A stretch of 8,198 nucleotides of DNA from Pararhodospirillum photometricum DSM 122 (GCF_000284415.1 NC_017059.1:3454034-3462231), one strand, 5' to 3'. Shown: positions 1 through 7,849, counted from the first letter of the stretch. The notes: generated by a model not told the origin, from the sequence alone. Made by a program: numbers and translations.

Positions 1-56
1 AAGAAAAAGGGGGTCTGGGGCATCGCCCCAGGCGGGGTTCGGGGCAGCAGCCCCGA
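1..56 (-). terminator. Probable intrinsic terminator of the macroglobulin-pbpC operon
   Basis: Read on the minus strand, about 45 bases past the pbpC stop, there are two tandem hairpins. The first has a 7-bp perfect stem with a 4-base loop (plus positions 39-45 with 50-56). The second has a 7-bp perfect stem with a 3-base loop (15-21 with 25-31). The second is followed on the minus strand by ACCCCC and then TTTTTCTT at the window edge. GC-rich stems plus a T-run fit a Rho-independent terminator, although the T-run starts about six bases after the stem, which is not ideal. The same segment also belongs to an intergenic palindrome family (separate entry), so it may be a repeat that doubles as a terminator. 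Confidence 0.6.
8..56 (+). repeat. Intergenic palindromic repeat, copy A
   Basis: This segment contains the 11-base core GGGGTCTGGGG (10-20), preceded by an A-rich stretch and followed by two GC-rich hairpins. The same 11-base core, also preceded by an A/G-rich stretch and leading into a GC-rich hairpin, occurs on the minus strand at 7941-7951. The 20 bases ending in the core agree at 16 of 20 positions between the two copies. Palindromes of this style are common between genes in Rhodospirillaceae-type genomes, as far as I recall. That this is one dispersed family is inferred from only two copies. Confidence 0.5.
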
Positions 57-101
57 GATCCCTCCCCTGCGGCAGCGGTGTTCCGTCGTCGCTTGCCTGC
101 G

Positions 102-2246
102 TCAGCGGGGCGGCAGGGCGAGCCAGACACGGGCGGTATGGCTTCGGCCTAGGGCATCGACCACGGTGACGACGGCGGCTCCGGGGCCTGGGGGGATCCA
201 CAGGGCTTGGCGGGCGTGGGCGGGGGTGGCGAGGGGGCGGCCATCGACCAGCCACACCAAGGGGCGCCGTCCGCCTCGGGCACTGAGGACCAGGGGGCCT
301 TCCAGACTTTTGAGGTCCAAGGTGGCGCCATCGGGGGGAAAGACCACCCGGGGCGCCTCGGGGTCGGCGAGGAAGCGGGGGCGCATGCCTTCGAGGCGAC
401 GCAAGGGCGGAGGCAGGTCGCCGGTGCGGGTGGGGGCGGCAAAGGGGTCGTCGGGGCGGCGGCGCGGTCCCGGCACCGGTCCGTCCAGCCGCTCGAAGGC
501 GCGAAACAAAATGGGCAAGGCGGTGCCTCGGCCAAACGCTCCGGGGCTGGGGGAGCCATCGGGCCGCCCGACCCAGACACCCAGCGTCACCGCGCCATCA
601 AAGCCGAGTGCCCAGGCATCGCGATAGCCGTAGGACGTGCCGGTCTTGTACGACAGACGTCGTCCGGCATGGCCGCCCCGCCCCAGGCTGTAGCCGGGCG
701 GCACCGGACTGCCGGCCAGGATGTCGGCGACTTGCCAAGCCGCCACCGGGTCGAGGAGGGGGGAGGGGGGATCGGCCTCGGCGGGGCGGGGCAGGGCCGA
801 GGGCCGGGGCGCCTGTCCGCCGGCGTCGATGGCGGCCAGGATCCCCACCAACTCTTCCAAGGTCAGGCCCAGGCCGCCCAGGGCCAAGGGGAGGCCGGGG
901 CGGGTGCTGCCTGCTGGCAGGCGCAAAGGAATACCGATCTGGGCCAGGCGCCCAGCCAGGGCCAGCGGTCCCACCCGATCGAGCAGCATGACGGCGGGAA
1001 CGTTGAGGGACTGGGCCAAGGCGTCGCGCAAGGTCACCTCGCCCCAGTGGGTGTCGTCGAAATTGGAGGGGGTGTAGGCGCCAAAGCGCATGGGGCGGTC
1101 GGTGATGATGCTCTCGGGGTGGGCGAGGCGCCGCTCGAAGGCCATGCCATAGATCAGCGGCTTTAGGGTCGAGCCGGGCGAGCGCACCGCCTGGGTCATG
1201 TCGATGGCGCCGGCCCGGTCCGGGGCGAGGTCGTCGGGCGAGCCGACCGAGGCCAGGATCCGCCCCGTGGCCGACGCCACCGCCATCACGGCCAGGGATT
1301 GGGCCGGGCCAAGGTCGGCGAGGCTCTCGCGGGCCAGGGCTTCAAGGCGGCGTTGCAGGCCGGCGTCTACGGTGGTGCGCACGGCGGTGCCGGGGGGGTG
1401 GGCGCGGGCGAGGCGTTCGGTCAGGTGCGGCGCGAGGCGGGGCAGGGGGAGGCGGGTGTGCGGCAGGGGTTCGGCCCGGGCTTCGGCGGCTTGGGTCGGG
1501 CTCAGGATCTCCAGCGCCTCCAGGCGGTCGAGCACGCGGTCGCGGGCCTGCCGGGCGGCCTCGGGGTGGCGGTCGGGCCGCAGGGCCTCGGGCGAGCGGG
1601 GCAGGGCGACGAGCAAGGCCGCTTGTCCGGGCGTCAGGCCGCGCGGCTCCTTGCCCAGCCACGCCAGGGCCCCGGCCCGCACCCCTTCCAGGTTGCCGCC
1701 GAAGGGGGCCAAGGTCAGGTAGGCGGCGAGGATCTGGTCCTTGGTCCAGCGGGCCTCCAGATGCAGGGCCCGGACCATCTCACGGGCCTTGGTGGCCAGG
1801 GTGCGCTGGGGCTGGGGATCGAGAAGGCGCGCGGTCTGCATGCTCAGGGTCGAGGCGCCCGAGACCACCCGTCCCCGGGTCAGGCGCTGGCCGAGCGCTC
1901 GGGCCAGGGCCAGGGGATCGACCCCGATGTGGTGGGCAAAACGCCGGTCCTCGATGGCGATGAGCATGCGCAGATACAGGGGGTCCACGGTGTCCGGGGC
2001 GGTGGGCAAGCGCCACGCCGCCGGGGTATCCCGGGTCAGGAAGGGGCGCAACACGCTGCCGTCGGCGGCCAGGACCACGCTGGAGGGGGTCAGGCGGGTC
2101 AGAGGGGGCGGCCCCTCCCGCACGGCCAGGACCGCCAAGGCGCCGACCAGCCCCCCGCCGAGCCCGGCCAGGACCCGCCAGCGGCGCCGGGTTCGGCGCT
2201 TCTGTCGAGGTCCTGTCCCGCTCTGCGTGCGGGGGGGGACCCTCAC
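102..2246 (-). CDS. pbpC: Penicillin-binding protein 1C (bifunctional glycosyltransferase/transpeptidase)
   Basis: This is a class A PBP of the PBP1C family, 714 residues from the chosen start. It would polymerise glycan strands from lipid II and cross-link stem peptides on the periplasmic face of the inner membrane. Visible order: basic cytoplasmic tail, one membrane anchor (about 25-42), then the GT51 domain with EDRRF (catalytic Glu99), SGASTLSMQ (129-137) and the TKAREM segment (Glu156). The transpeptidase domain carries SPGSTLK (nucleophile Ser359, Lys362), SLN (413-415) and KTG (534-536, in KTGTSYGYRDAW). A C-terminal BiPBP_C-type beta domain spans about 632-711. All catalytic motifs are intact. 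It is about 55 residues shorter than E. coli PbpC, mostly between the transpeptidase and the C-terminal domain, and has no cysteine. The GTG start at 2246 overlaps the upstream stop as GTGA. The frame stays open for 74 more codons upstream, but that stretch lies inside the macroglobulin gene and is Arg/His/Pro-rich, so I reject it. No strong ribosome site precedes the GTG, which suggests translational coupling. Confidence 0.93.
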   Translation of the reverse strand: MRVPPRTQSGTGPRQKRRTRRRWRVLAGLGGGLVGALAVLAVREGPPPLTRLTPSSVVLAADGSVLRPFLTRDTPAAWRLPTAPDTVDPLYLRMLIAIEDRRFAHHIGVDPLALARALGQRLTRGRVVSGASTLSMQTARLLDPQPQRTLATKAREMVRALHLEARWTKDQILAAYLTLAPFGGNLEGVRAGALAWLGKEPRGLTPGQAALLVALPRSPEALRPDRHPEAARQARDRVLDRLEALEILSPTQAAEARAEPLPHTRLPLPRLAPHLTERLARAHPPGTAVRTTVDAGLQRRLEALARESLADLGPAQSLAVMAVASATGRILASVGSPDDLAPDRAGAIDMTQAVRSPGSTLKPLIYGMAFERRLAHPESIITDRPMRFGAYTPSNFDDTHWGEVTLRDALAQSLNVPAVMLLDRVGPLALAGRLAQIGIPLRLPAGSTRPGLPLALGGLGLTLEELVGILAAIDAGGQAPRPSALPRPAEADPPSPLLDPVAAWQVADILAGSPVPPGYSLGRGGHAGRRLSYKTGTSYGYRDAWALGFDGAVTLGVWVGRPDGSPSPGAFGRGTALPILFRAFERLDGPVPGPRRRPDDPFAAPTRTGDLPPPLRRLEGMRPRFLADPEAPRVVFPPDGATLDLKSLEGPLVLSARGGRRPLVWLVDGRPLATPAHARQALWIPPGPGAAVVTVVDALGRSHTARVWLALPPR
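2231..2238 (-). repeat. C8 homopolymer tract at pbpC codons 3-6
   Basis: Eight consecutive C (minus strand) span codons 3 to 6 of pbpC, directly after the GTG start (GTG AGG GTC CCC CCC CGC). Gain or loss of one base would shift the frame of the whole enzyme. Such tracts also arise by chance in GC-rich DNA, so a regulatory role is unproven. Confidence 0.8.
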
Positions 2247-5200
2247 CGGGCGCTGACCGTGATCTTGCCGGCGGCCTGATTGCCCCGCAGGCCGGGCCGG
2301 GCCATGACCTCGGCCGCCACGCCGGGCAGGGTGTAGGTGCCCGGGGTTTGTGCCCGCACCACGTAAGCCAGGGTGAAGGTCGGGGTGTCGGGCCGCACGG
2401 TGAGGGCGGCGACAAAGCGGTCGTCGCGACGCTCGGCGTGATCCACCGGGGTGAGCTCGGGCAGCCACTCCAGGCCGGTGCTGTCCTGGCCTTGGCCCAC
2501 GGCGGGATTTTCCAAGGTCACGCCGGCTGGCAGCAGATCGACCACCAGCAGGGCCTGCCCTCTCGGGTCCAGGGTGCGGGGGTCTTGCACCTTGCCCTCG
2601 ACCACCGCGACCAACAGGTCGTTCTGGCGCAGGTCGCTCAAGGAGGCGGCCCGGCCCTCTAGGGTCATGTAACGGCGGGTGATCTCCAAGCCGGTGCTGC
2701 TGGCCGGGGGCGGGGCCAGGGGCTGACCGTCAATGACCGCCGCCACCCGCAAGGGACGGTTGCTGTCGTTGACCAGGGTCGCGCTTTTGGCCAGGGCGGC
2801 GGCGCTCAGGGGCACGCTGACCTGGGCGCGTTCGGCCCCCACCGGGGTCCCATCAAGCGAGGCAGCCACCGTGCCCTGGCGCTTGCCCAGGGCCTGGGCG
2901 GCGCGCAGCAGCCACGCCCGTTCCTGGGTCGAGGGGGAGGGCAGGGCGTGGGCGGCCAGGGCCAGGGCATCGGCGGCGGCCAGGGGGTCGAAGCCGGGCA
3001 GGCCCGCTTCCAGGCCGAGGGCTAGGGCGCCGGCCTGATCGCGGATCACGGAGCCATAATTCCACTGCACCGGGTCGCCATCGGTCGGGTCGAGCACCTC
3101 GGGGAGCGGCGGGGCGGCTGCGGTCGAGGCTTTCTGAATCCCCGGTAGCCCGGTGGGGGCCAAAACGGCGCTGGCGCGCGTCGCATCACCCAGGAGGCTG
3201 AGGGCTGCCGCCGTCTGGGCTCGCGCCAGCAAGGTGGGCAGGCGGGGGCCATAGGTATCGTGGAAGTGCCGCAAGGCCCCCAGGTCGCCGGCCCCGGCCC
3301 GGGCCAGGACCCACTGGGCATAGGCGGCGGTGGGGAGTTCGATGTCGGCGAGATCGCTGCCGGCGGCCAGGGAATCAAGGAAGGCCAGACCGCGCTCCAG
3401 GGCAAAGGCCGGTACCGCGACCCCGGTCTCTCGCGCGCGCAGCAGGAAATCCACGGCATAGGCCGACAGCCAGGGCTCCAGCGGGCCGCTGCTGCTCCAC
3501 AGGGCGAAGCCGCCGTCGGCCCGCTGCAAGGCGATGAGGCGGGCAATGTCGCGGGCCAGGGCATCGCGGGCCGCCTCCTTGCTCCCGTCCTTGCCCCCCT
3601 CCTTGCTCCCGTCCTTGCCCCCCTCCTTGCTGGTGCCTTTGCTGGCGTCGGTGGCCTCAAGGGTCACGGTGCCATCCAGCACGGCAAGCGCGACCTGGGC
3701 CCGGCTCACCGTCTGCTCCAAGCAGCCATAGGGATACGCGGCCAGGGCGGTGGCGTGGGCGCGGGGCGCCAAGTTGGGCACCGAGGCCAGATCCAGGCTG
3801 ACCTTGGTGGTCGCCGGGTCCAGGCCATCAAGCAGGGCCACGCCCAACTCGGCCTGCCCACGCGGCGCGAGGTCCAGGGCGTGAACGGCGGTCACGCGGG
3901 GCGCCGCTGGTCGCACGCCCAGCGTCCAGGTGCTCGCCCGGCTCTGGCCATCGGGGCCGGTCAGGGTCAGGGTGATCTGGCCTTGCCCCGGGCGCAGGCC
4001 CTTGAGGATAAAGCGGGCCGAGCCCCGGGCGTGCCGGGCCAGGGGAACGCTCTGGGCGGTCTCCGCCGGTTCGGTGCCCACGGCGCCCTCGGCCTTGACG
4101 GCCACGGTCCAAGCCCCTTCGGGCCCATCTTGGTTGTCGAGGGTCACGCCAAGGGCGGCCGTGTCTCCGGGGGCCAGGAAGCGCGGCAGGCTGGACAAGG
4201 CCACCACCGGGTCGCGCACCACCACGGAGGCCTCGGCCTTGCCCACCGCCTCGGCCGAGAAGGCCACGGCCATCAGGCGCAGGCGCCCATTGAAGTCAGG
4301 CAGGTCGAGCCGGACGGTGGCTTTGCCCTTGGCGTCGGTGTTCACCATGCCCGAGAACAGGGCGACGGTGCGCACCGAGGTCTCGGGCAGGCCGGCGAAG
4401 GCCCGGCCCTGGTCGCCGCCTTCGCGCAGGCGGCCCGGCCGGGCGTCGGGGGCGCGCAGCAAGCGGCCGTAGGCATCACGGAAGTCAAGGCCCAAGGCCC
4501 GCTTGCCCAGGAAGTGGGTCACTGGGTCGGGCGAGGTGAAATCGGTGAGCTGCAAGATGCCTTCGTCCACGGCGGCCACGGTCAGGTGGACCGGCCCCTG
4601 GGCGCCGCTCACGCTCACCGGAACCTCCAAGGTCGTGCGCGGCTGGACCTTTTCGGGCACCTCAAGCGCCACGTTCAGCAGGCGGTTGCCCGGATCGACC
4701 GGTAGCCACGAGACGCCCATGGCCCGGCCCGGTCCCTGGGGACCGGCGCCATTGCCCGGGCGGAAGGCGGTGGCGACCACATACGCCCCCACGCCCCAGG
4801 CCTCGGTGACCGGCAGTTCCACCGTCAGGCCGTCGCGCGGCAGGGACACGCTCAGGACATCAAGCACACGATCCGAGACCACGGCAACCAAGGCTTCCCC
4901 GGCGAAGGGGGCCTCCAGGCGGACCCGGGCGCGATCCCCCGGGGTATAGGACCGCTCGCCCTCGCGCACGACTTTGAGGGTGTCCGGGGTATCGCGTTCA
5001 TCGGCCGCTGTGGCCCACCAGCCGGTGCGGAAGCGGACTGACGACGCGGCCAAGGAGCCCGAGGCATCGGAAACTTCCAACCGGTAGGCGCCGACCTGGG
5101 GCTGGGCGGTGATTTGGGCCACGCCATCGGTCCCCGTGGTGATCCGGCCCGAGGCTCGGGGTTCATCGCTGACCGTGCGGCGGTAGGACCACGTGCCGTC

Positions 5201-7744
5201 GCTCTCGAACCACGTGAAGTGGCTTACTTCCTCGTACAAGATCCAGTCCACGGCCCGATCGGCCAAGGGCTGTCCGTTGGGCGACAGGGCCACCACGGCG
5301 AACCCGGCCTCGCGGCCCTCGTCGAGGGTGCCGCCGGTAAAGGCCGGCCGAATCCCGAGGGAGACCGGCTGGGTGCGCACCGGCAAGATCACCGTGCGGG
5401 CCGCGCCCCGGCCGCCGGCATCGACCACCTCGGCGCGGACCAGGGCACGCAAGGGGTGGGAGGTATCGGGCAGGGGCTCGTCGAAGGCCACCGTCACCTG
5501 GGCGGCGCCCGAGGCGTCGGTGCGGGTATCGGCGAGGGCGAGGCGGCGGGGCTCCAGGGTCTCCTGGGCCAGCCCGAAGTGATAGGCGGCGTAGGCCGGG
5601 AAGGGCTCGGGATCCACATCCAGCGTCACCGCCGCGCTGACCGGCTGTTGCGCCGCCGGGGCGCCATAGAGATAGTCGGCCTGCACGCCCACCGTGACCG
5701 GGGCCGGCGTTTCGGTGGTCTGGTCAATGACCGGGGCGTCGGGCGTGAGGGCGAGGCTCATGGTCAGGGGGGCGAAGTCCTCGACCTGGAAGCGGACCCG
5801 GCCAACGGCCGGCGTGTCGGGATCCACATGGGCCGTGACTTCCCAAGCACCGGTGCGGGCGTCGGACAGCAAGGGCAGGTCAAGGGTGGCCGCGCCCAGG
5901 GCGTTCTCAGCGATCACCCGGGTATCGACCTGCACGCCATCGGGACGCATCACCTTGAGGGTCAGGGGCAGGCCGGGCAGGGCGCGGGCGCTTTCGTCGC
6001 GCAACAAGGTGGTCAGGTGCACGGTCTCGCCTGGGCGATAGATGCCGCGATCGGTATACAAGAAGGCATCGAGCGGACCGGGCACCGCCCGCCCACTGAC
6101 CCCGCGATCCGAGAGGTCGAAGGCCGGGCCGGCGAGATCAAGATAGGCAAAGTCGCCCTCGGGGCCATGGATCATCACCCACGACGCGGTCCGCCCGCCG
6201 GTGCCAGACAGTTGTCCTGGCTGAAAGCGGGCCATGCCATTGCGATCCGTGGTTGCCTCGCCCAGCTCCTCGTTGTTGCGGGCGACCAGAGTCAAGGTGG
6301 CGCCGGTCAGGGGCTTGCCAGTGGACAGCGAGCGCACGAACACGCTGAGGCCATCCTGGCCGGTGGCGGTCTGCACGCCGATGTCGGTGATCAGCAGCCA
6401 TTGGAATGGGCGCTGGCCCCACGGGGTCGCCTCGCCCAGCCGGTCCTCGGCGGTGAGAAGGTAGAGGCCGGGCTGGGGGTGGGGCAGCAGGCGGTCCATG
6501 GAAATGGCCGTGGCCACCTCGTGGTTGGGCTGCCCCTCGATATCGAGACGGCCCTGCCAGACCCGCTCGCCCGCTTCCTCGGCCAGGGTTTCGACATCGC
6601 TTTCCGAGACGCTGGTACGCAAGCTGGGATCGCGCAGCACAAACGCCAGACCGCGTTCGTTGACCCGCGACAAGGTGAGCCACACCTGCGACAGATTGAC
6701 CGTGCGCAACGAGACCTCGCGCACCCCTCGGGCCGGCAGAATGTAGGCGTCACCAGCAAAGGCAGCGCGCGGCGCCCGGTTGGGAATGGCTTGGGTTACC
6801 GACAACTCGGTGGCGAGCGGCGCCCCCGCCTGGGTCGGCAGTCCCGGGCGCAGGGTCACTGTGACCTCGCGGCCATGGGGCAGGCCATCCAGGCACAAGC
6901 GCTTGCCCGTGACGCTCAGGCCAACGTCCACCGGCGGATCGACGGTGACATAATCGCGCAACGGGTTCTGGGCGCTCAGGGCCGGGGCGCCGGTCAGTTC
7001 CAGGCATAGGCGCGCGAGGTCGCGGTCGGCCTCGACCTGGGTCCGGCGCACCGCAAGACCGCCGCCGGTCAGGGCGGCAATGGCATTGGCGGCGCGTGGG
7101 CTGGGCAAGGTGGTGTTGGCGCGGCGGTAGAGCAACAGCGCGGTGTCGTCGCGGTCGGCGGCCAACAGCAGGTCAGCGGTGCGCAGCAAGCCCTCGGCTC
7201 GGGCCCCGGCGGCCAGGGACTCGGAGGCATGGAGGTAGGCCGCCAGATAGGCATGGGGCTCGGGGCCCTCGGCCTTCTGGTAAAGGTCGGCCAAGGTCAA
7301 CCAGCGCCCGGGGTCGGTGTAGCCGGTGCGCAGGGCGGCGCGCAGTCGGGAGACTGCCGTCTCCCAGTCGCCCCGCGCCGCCGCTTGGCGGGACTCCCGC
7401 ACAAAGCGGGCGGCCGCCTGGGGATCGCTGGTGGCGTTGGTCAGGATCTCGGTGCGCAGGGCCGTTGCCTGCTCGGCCAGCACCCGCAAGACCGTCGCTT
7501 CCTCCACCGAGGTTTTGCTGGGGGCCGCTTCGGTGGTGACCGCGCGGCCGGCGGCCGGGGCGTCGCTCAGGACCCGACCACTGCCGCCGGCCGGGGTTTG
7601 GGCCGAGGCCGGCAGGATCAAGAGGCTGGTCATCACCAGGGAGAGCAAAATGGCGCCCCGGCGACCTCGGGGGCGGGACCGCGAGGGCAACGTCCGTCCC
7701 TGCGCTGTCGCCAAGCCAAGGTCGATGGTTGCGTCACGCGCCAT
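2243..7744 (-). CDS. yfhM: Bacterial alpha-2-macroglobulin, thioester (CLEQ) type
   Basis: This 1833-residue protein is expected to act as a periplasmic protease trap: cleavage of a bait region exposes a Cys-Gln thioester that covalently captures the protease. A signal peptide is seen with a basic n-region (SRSRPRGRRG), a hydrophobic core and likely cleavage after ASA (residue 48). There is no lipobox cysteine, unlike the E. coli lipoprotein homologue. Residues about 80-225 are alpha-helical and TPR-like. The first macroglobulin-type beta domain (about 235-330) holds Cys247 and Cys284. The A2M_N signature YTDRGIYRPGETV is at about 563-575, the bait-region domain about 915-1065, and the A2M domain (VALFSG at 1127-1132) about 1118-1215. 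The thioester helical domain is about 1325-1625 with YPYGCLEQ (Cys1341, Gln1344), and the C-terminal receptor-like domains run about 1640-1833. The flexible Gly/Arg-rich stretch at 1094-1116 is one bait candidate. The start is supported by GGGAGG five bases upstream. pbpC follows with a 4-base overlap. The symbol follows the E. coli orthologue, and paralogues differ in the N-terminal region. Confidence 0.93.
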   Translation of the reverse strand: MARDATIDLGLATAQGRTLPSRSRPRGRRGAILLSLVMTSLLILPASAQTPAGGSGRVLSDAPAAGRAVTTEAAPSKTSVEEATVLRVLAEQATALRTEILTNATSDPQAAARFVRESRQAAARGDWETAVSRLRAALRTGYTDPGRWLTLADLYQKAEGPEPHAYLAAYLHASESLAAGARAEGLLRTADLLLAADRDDTALLLYRRANTTLPSPRAANAIAALTGGGLAVRRTQVEADRDLARLCLELTGAPALSAQNPLRDYVTVDPPVDVGLSVTGKRLCLDGLPHGREVTVTLRPGLPTQAGAPLATELSVTQAIPNRAPRAAFAGDAYILPARGVREVSLRTVNLSQVWLTLSRVNERGLAFVLRDPSLRTSVSESDVETLAEEAGERVWQGRLDIEGQPNHEVATAISMDRLLPHPQPGLYLLTAEDRLGEATPWGQRPFQWLLITDIGVQTATGQDGLSVFVRSLSTGKPLTGATLTLVARNNEELGEATTDRNGMARFQPGQLSGTGGRTASWVMIHGPEGDFAYLDLAGPAFDLSDRGVSGRAVPGPLDAFLYTDRGIYRPGETVHLTTLLRDESARALPGLPLTLKVMRPDGVQVDTRVIAENALGAATLDLPLLSDARTGAWEVTAHVDPDTPAVGRVRFQVEDFAPLTMSLALTPDAPVIDQTTETPAPVTVGVQADYLYGAPAAQQPVSAAVTLDVDPEPFPAYAAYHFGLAQETLEPRRLALADTRTDASGAAQVTVAFDEPLPDTSHPLRALVRAEVVDAGGRGAARTVILPVRTQPVSLGIRPAFTGGTLDEGREAGFAVVALSPNGQPLADRAVDWILYEEVSHFTWFESDGTWSYRRTVSDEPRASGRITTGTDGVAQITAQPQVGAYRLEVSDASGSLAASSVRFRTGWWATAADERDTPDTLKVVREGERSYTPGDRARVRLEAPFAGEALVAVVSDRVLDVLSVSLPRDGLTVELPVTEAWGVGAYVVATAFRPGNGAGPQGPGRAMGVSWLPVDPGNRLLNVALEVPEKVQPRTTLEVPVSVSGAQGPVHLTVAAVDEGILQLTDFTSPDPVTHFLGKRALGLDFRDAYGRLLRAPDARPGRLREGGDQGRAFAGLPETSVRTVALFSGMVNTDAKGKATVRLDLPDFNGRLRLMAVAFSAEAVGKAEASVVVRDPVVALSSLPRFLAPGDTAALGVTLDNQDGPEGAWTVAVKAEGAVGTEPAETAQSVPLARHARGSARFILKGLRPGQGQITLTLTGPDGQSRASTWTLGVRPAAPRVTAVHALDLAPRGQAELGVALLDGLDPATTKVSLDLASVPNLAPRAHATALAAYPYGCLEQTVSRAQVALAVLDGTVTLEATDASKGTSKEGGKDGSKEGGKDGSKEAARDALARDIARLIALQRADGGFALWSSSGPLEPWLSAYAVDFLLRARETGVAVPAFALERGLAFLDSLAAGSDLADIELPTAAYAQWVLARAGAGDLGALRHFHDTYGPRLPTLLARAQTAAALSLLGDATRASAVLAPTGLPGIQKASTAAAPPLPEVLDPTDGDPVQWNYGSVIRDQAGALALGLEAGLPGFDPLAAADALALAAHALPSPSTQERAWLLRAAQALGKRQGTVAASLDGTPVGAERAQVSVPLSAAALAKSATLVNDSNRPLRVAAVIDGQPLAPPPASSTGLEITRRYMTLEGRAASLSDLRQNDLLVAVVEGKVQDPRTLDPRGQALLVVDLLPAGVTLENPAVGQGQDSTGLEWLPELTPVDHAERRDDRFVAALTVRPDTPTFTLAYVVRAQTPGTYTLPGVAAEVMARPGLRGNQAAGKITVSAR
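3575..3631 (-). repeat. 24-base in-frame tandem repeat, 2.4 copies, inside the thioester domain
   Basis: Two identical 24-base units (3575-3598 and 3599-3622) are followed by a 9-base partial third unit (3623-3631). On the coding strand they encode SKEGGKDG twice (residues 1372-1387) and then SKE (1388-1390). The array starts 31 residues after the thioester Cys1341 and precedes the conserved LQRADGGFALW helix segment. It therefore probably lengthens a surface loop between the first helices of the domain. The unit length is a multiple of three, so copy-number change would keep the frame. Confidence 0.9.
3713..3724 (-). other. Thioester motif CLEQ codons
   Basis: These four codons encode Cys1341-Leu-Glu-Gln1344 within YPYGCLEQTVSR. 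In the macroglobulin/complement family the Cys and Gln side chains form the reactive intramolecular thioester. Both residues are present, which separates this protein from the thioester-less bacterial macroglobulins (YfaS/MagD type). Confidence 0.92.
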
Positions 7745-7749
7745 GAACG

Positions 7750-7755
7750 CCTCCC
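7750..7755 (-). promoter_or_regulatory. Ribosome binding site of the macroglobulin gene
   Basis: GGGAGG on the minus strand sits five bases before the ATG at 7744. It is the only good Shine-Dalgarno match near a candidate start, and so fixes the N-terminus with its unusually long basic n-region. Confidence 0.75.
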
Positions 7756-7787
7756 GCTGCCGTATTTGTGTTGAAGCCGACGGGGAT

Positions 7788-7796
7788 CCCCCCCCC
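7788..7796 (-). repeat. G9 tract in the presumed leader of the macroglobulin mRNA
   Basis: Nine consecutive G on the minus strand lie 43-51 bases before the start codon. Part of the tract can pair with the CCCCC at plus 7804-7808 (a 5-bp stem with a 7-base loop). It can instead form the palindrome GGGGATCCCC (7782-7791). The two foldings compete. Whether length variation here alters expression cannot be told from one sequence. Confidence 0.7.
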
Positions 7797-7821
7797 TTGA
7801 AGCGGGGGACATTACTTTAGG

Positions 7822-7849
7822 ATTATGGCAAAAACCAGCCTTGACCCAA
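7822..7849 (-). promoter_or_regulatory. Candidate promoter of the macroglobulin-pbpC operon
   Basis: On the minus strand, TTGGGT (7844-7849) is followed after 16 bases by CATAAT (7822-7827, one mismatch to TATAAT). It lies in the most AT-rich part of the spacer, and transcription would start near 7815, giving a leader of about 70 bases that includes the G9 tract. The -35 match is only partial. A stress-type or alternative sigma promoter is not excluded. Confidence 0.35.

Noticed and set aside
207..2279. Plus-strand open frames of 319 and 326 codons opposite pbpC
   Set aside because: They are Gly/Gln/Ala-rich shadows without motifs, while the minus strand carries all PBP catalytic motifs.
2247..2468. 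74-codon N-terminal extension of pbpC
   Set aside because: It lies fully inside the macroglobulin C-terminal coding region, is Arg/His/Pro-rich without similarity to PBP N-termini, and the GTGA junction with the membrane anchor 24 residues later is far more plausible.
3575..3631. CRISPR-like array
   Set aside because: The units are contiguous without spacers, only 2.4 copies exist, and they encode protein in frame.
3260..4705. Plus-strand open frame of 481 codons opposite the thioester region
   Set aside because: It is the same GC-driven antisense shadow. Its repeat (PVLAPLLA units) is merely the other strand of the 24-base tandem repeat.
5114..7009. Plus-strand open frame of 631 codons opposite the macroglobulin gene
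   Set aside because: Its composition is Gly/Ala/Arg/His/Gln-rich, typical of the antisense of a GC-rich gene. No motif is recognisable and the opposite strand encodes clear domains.
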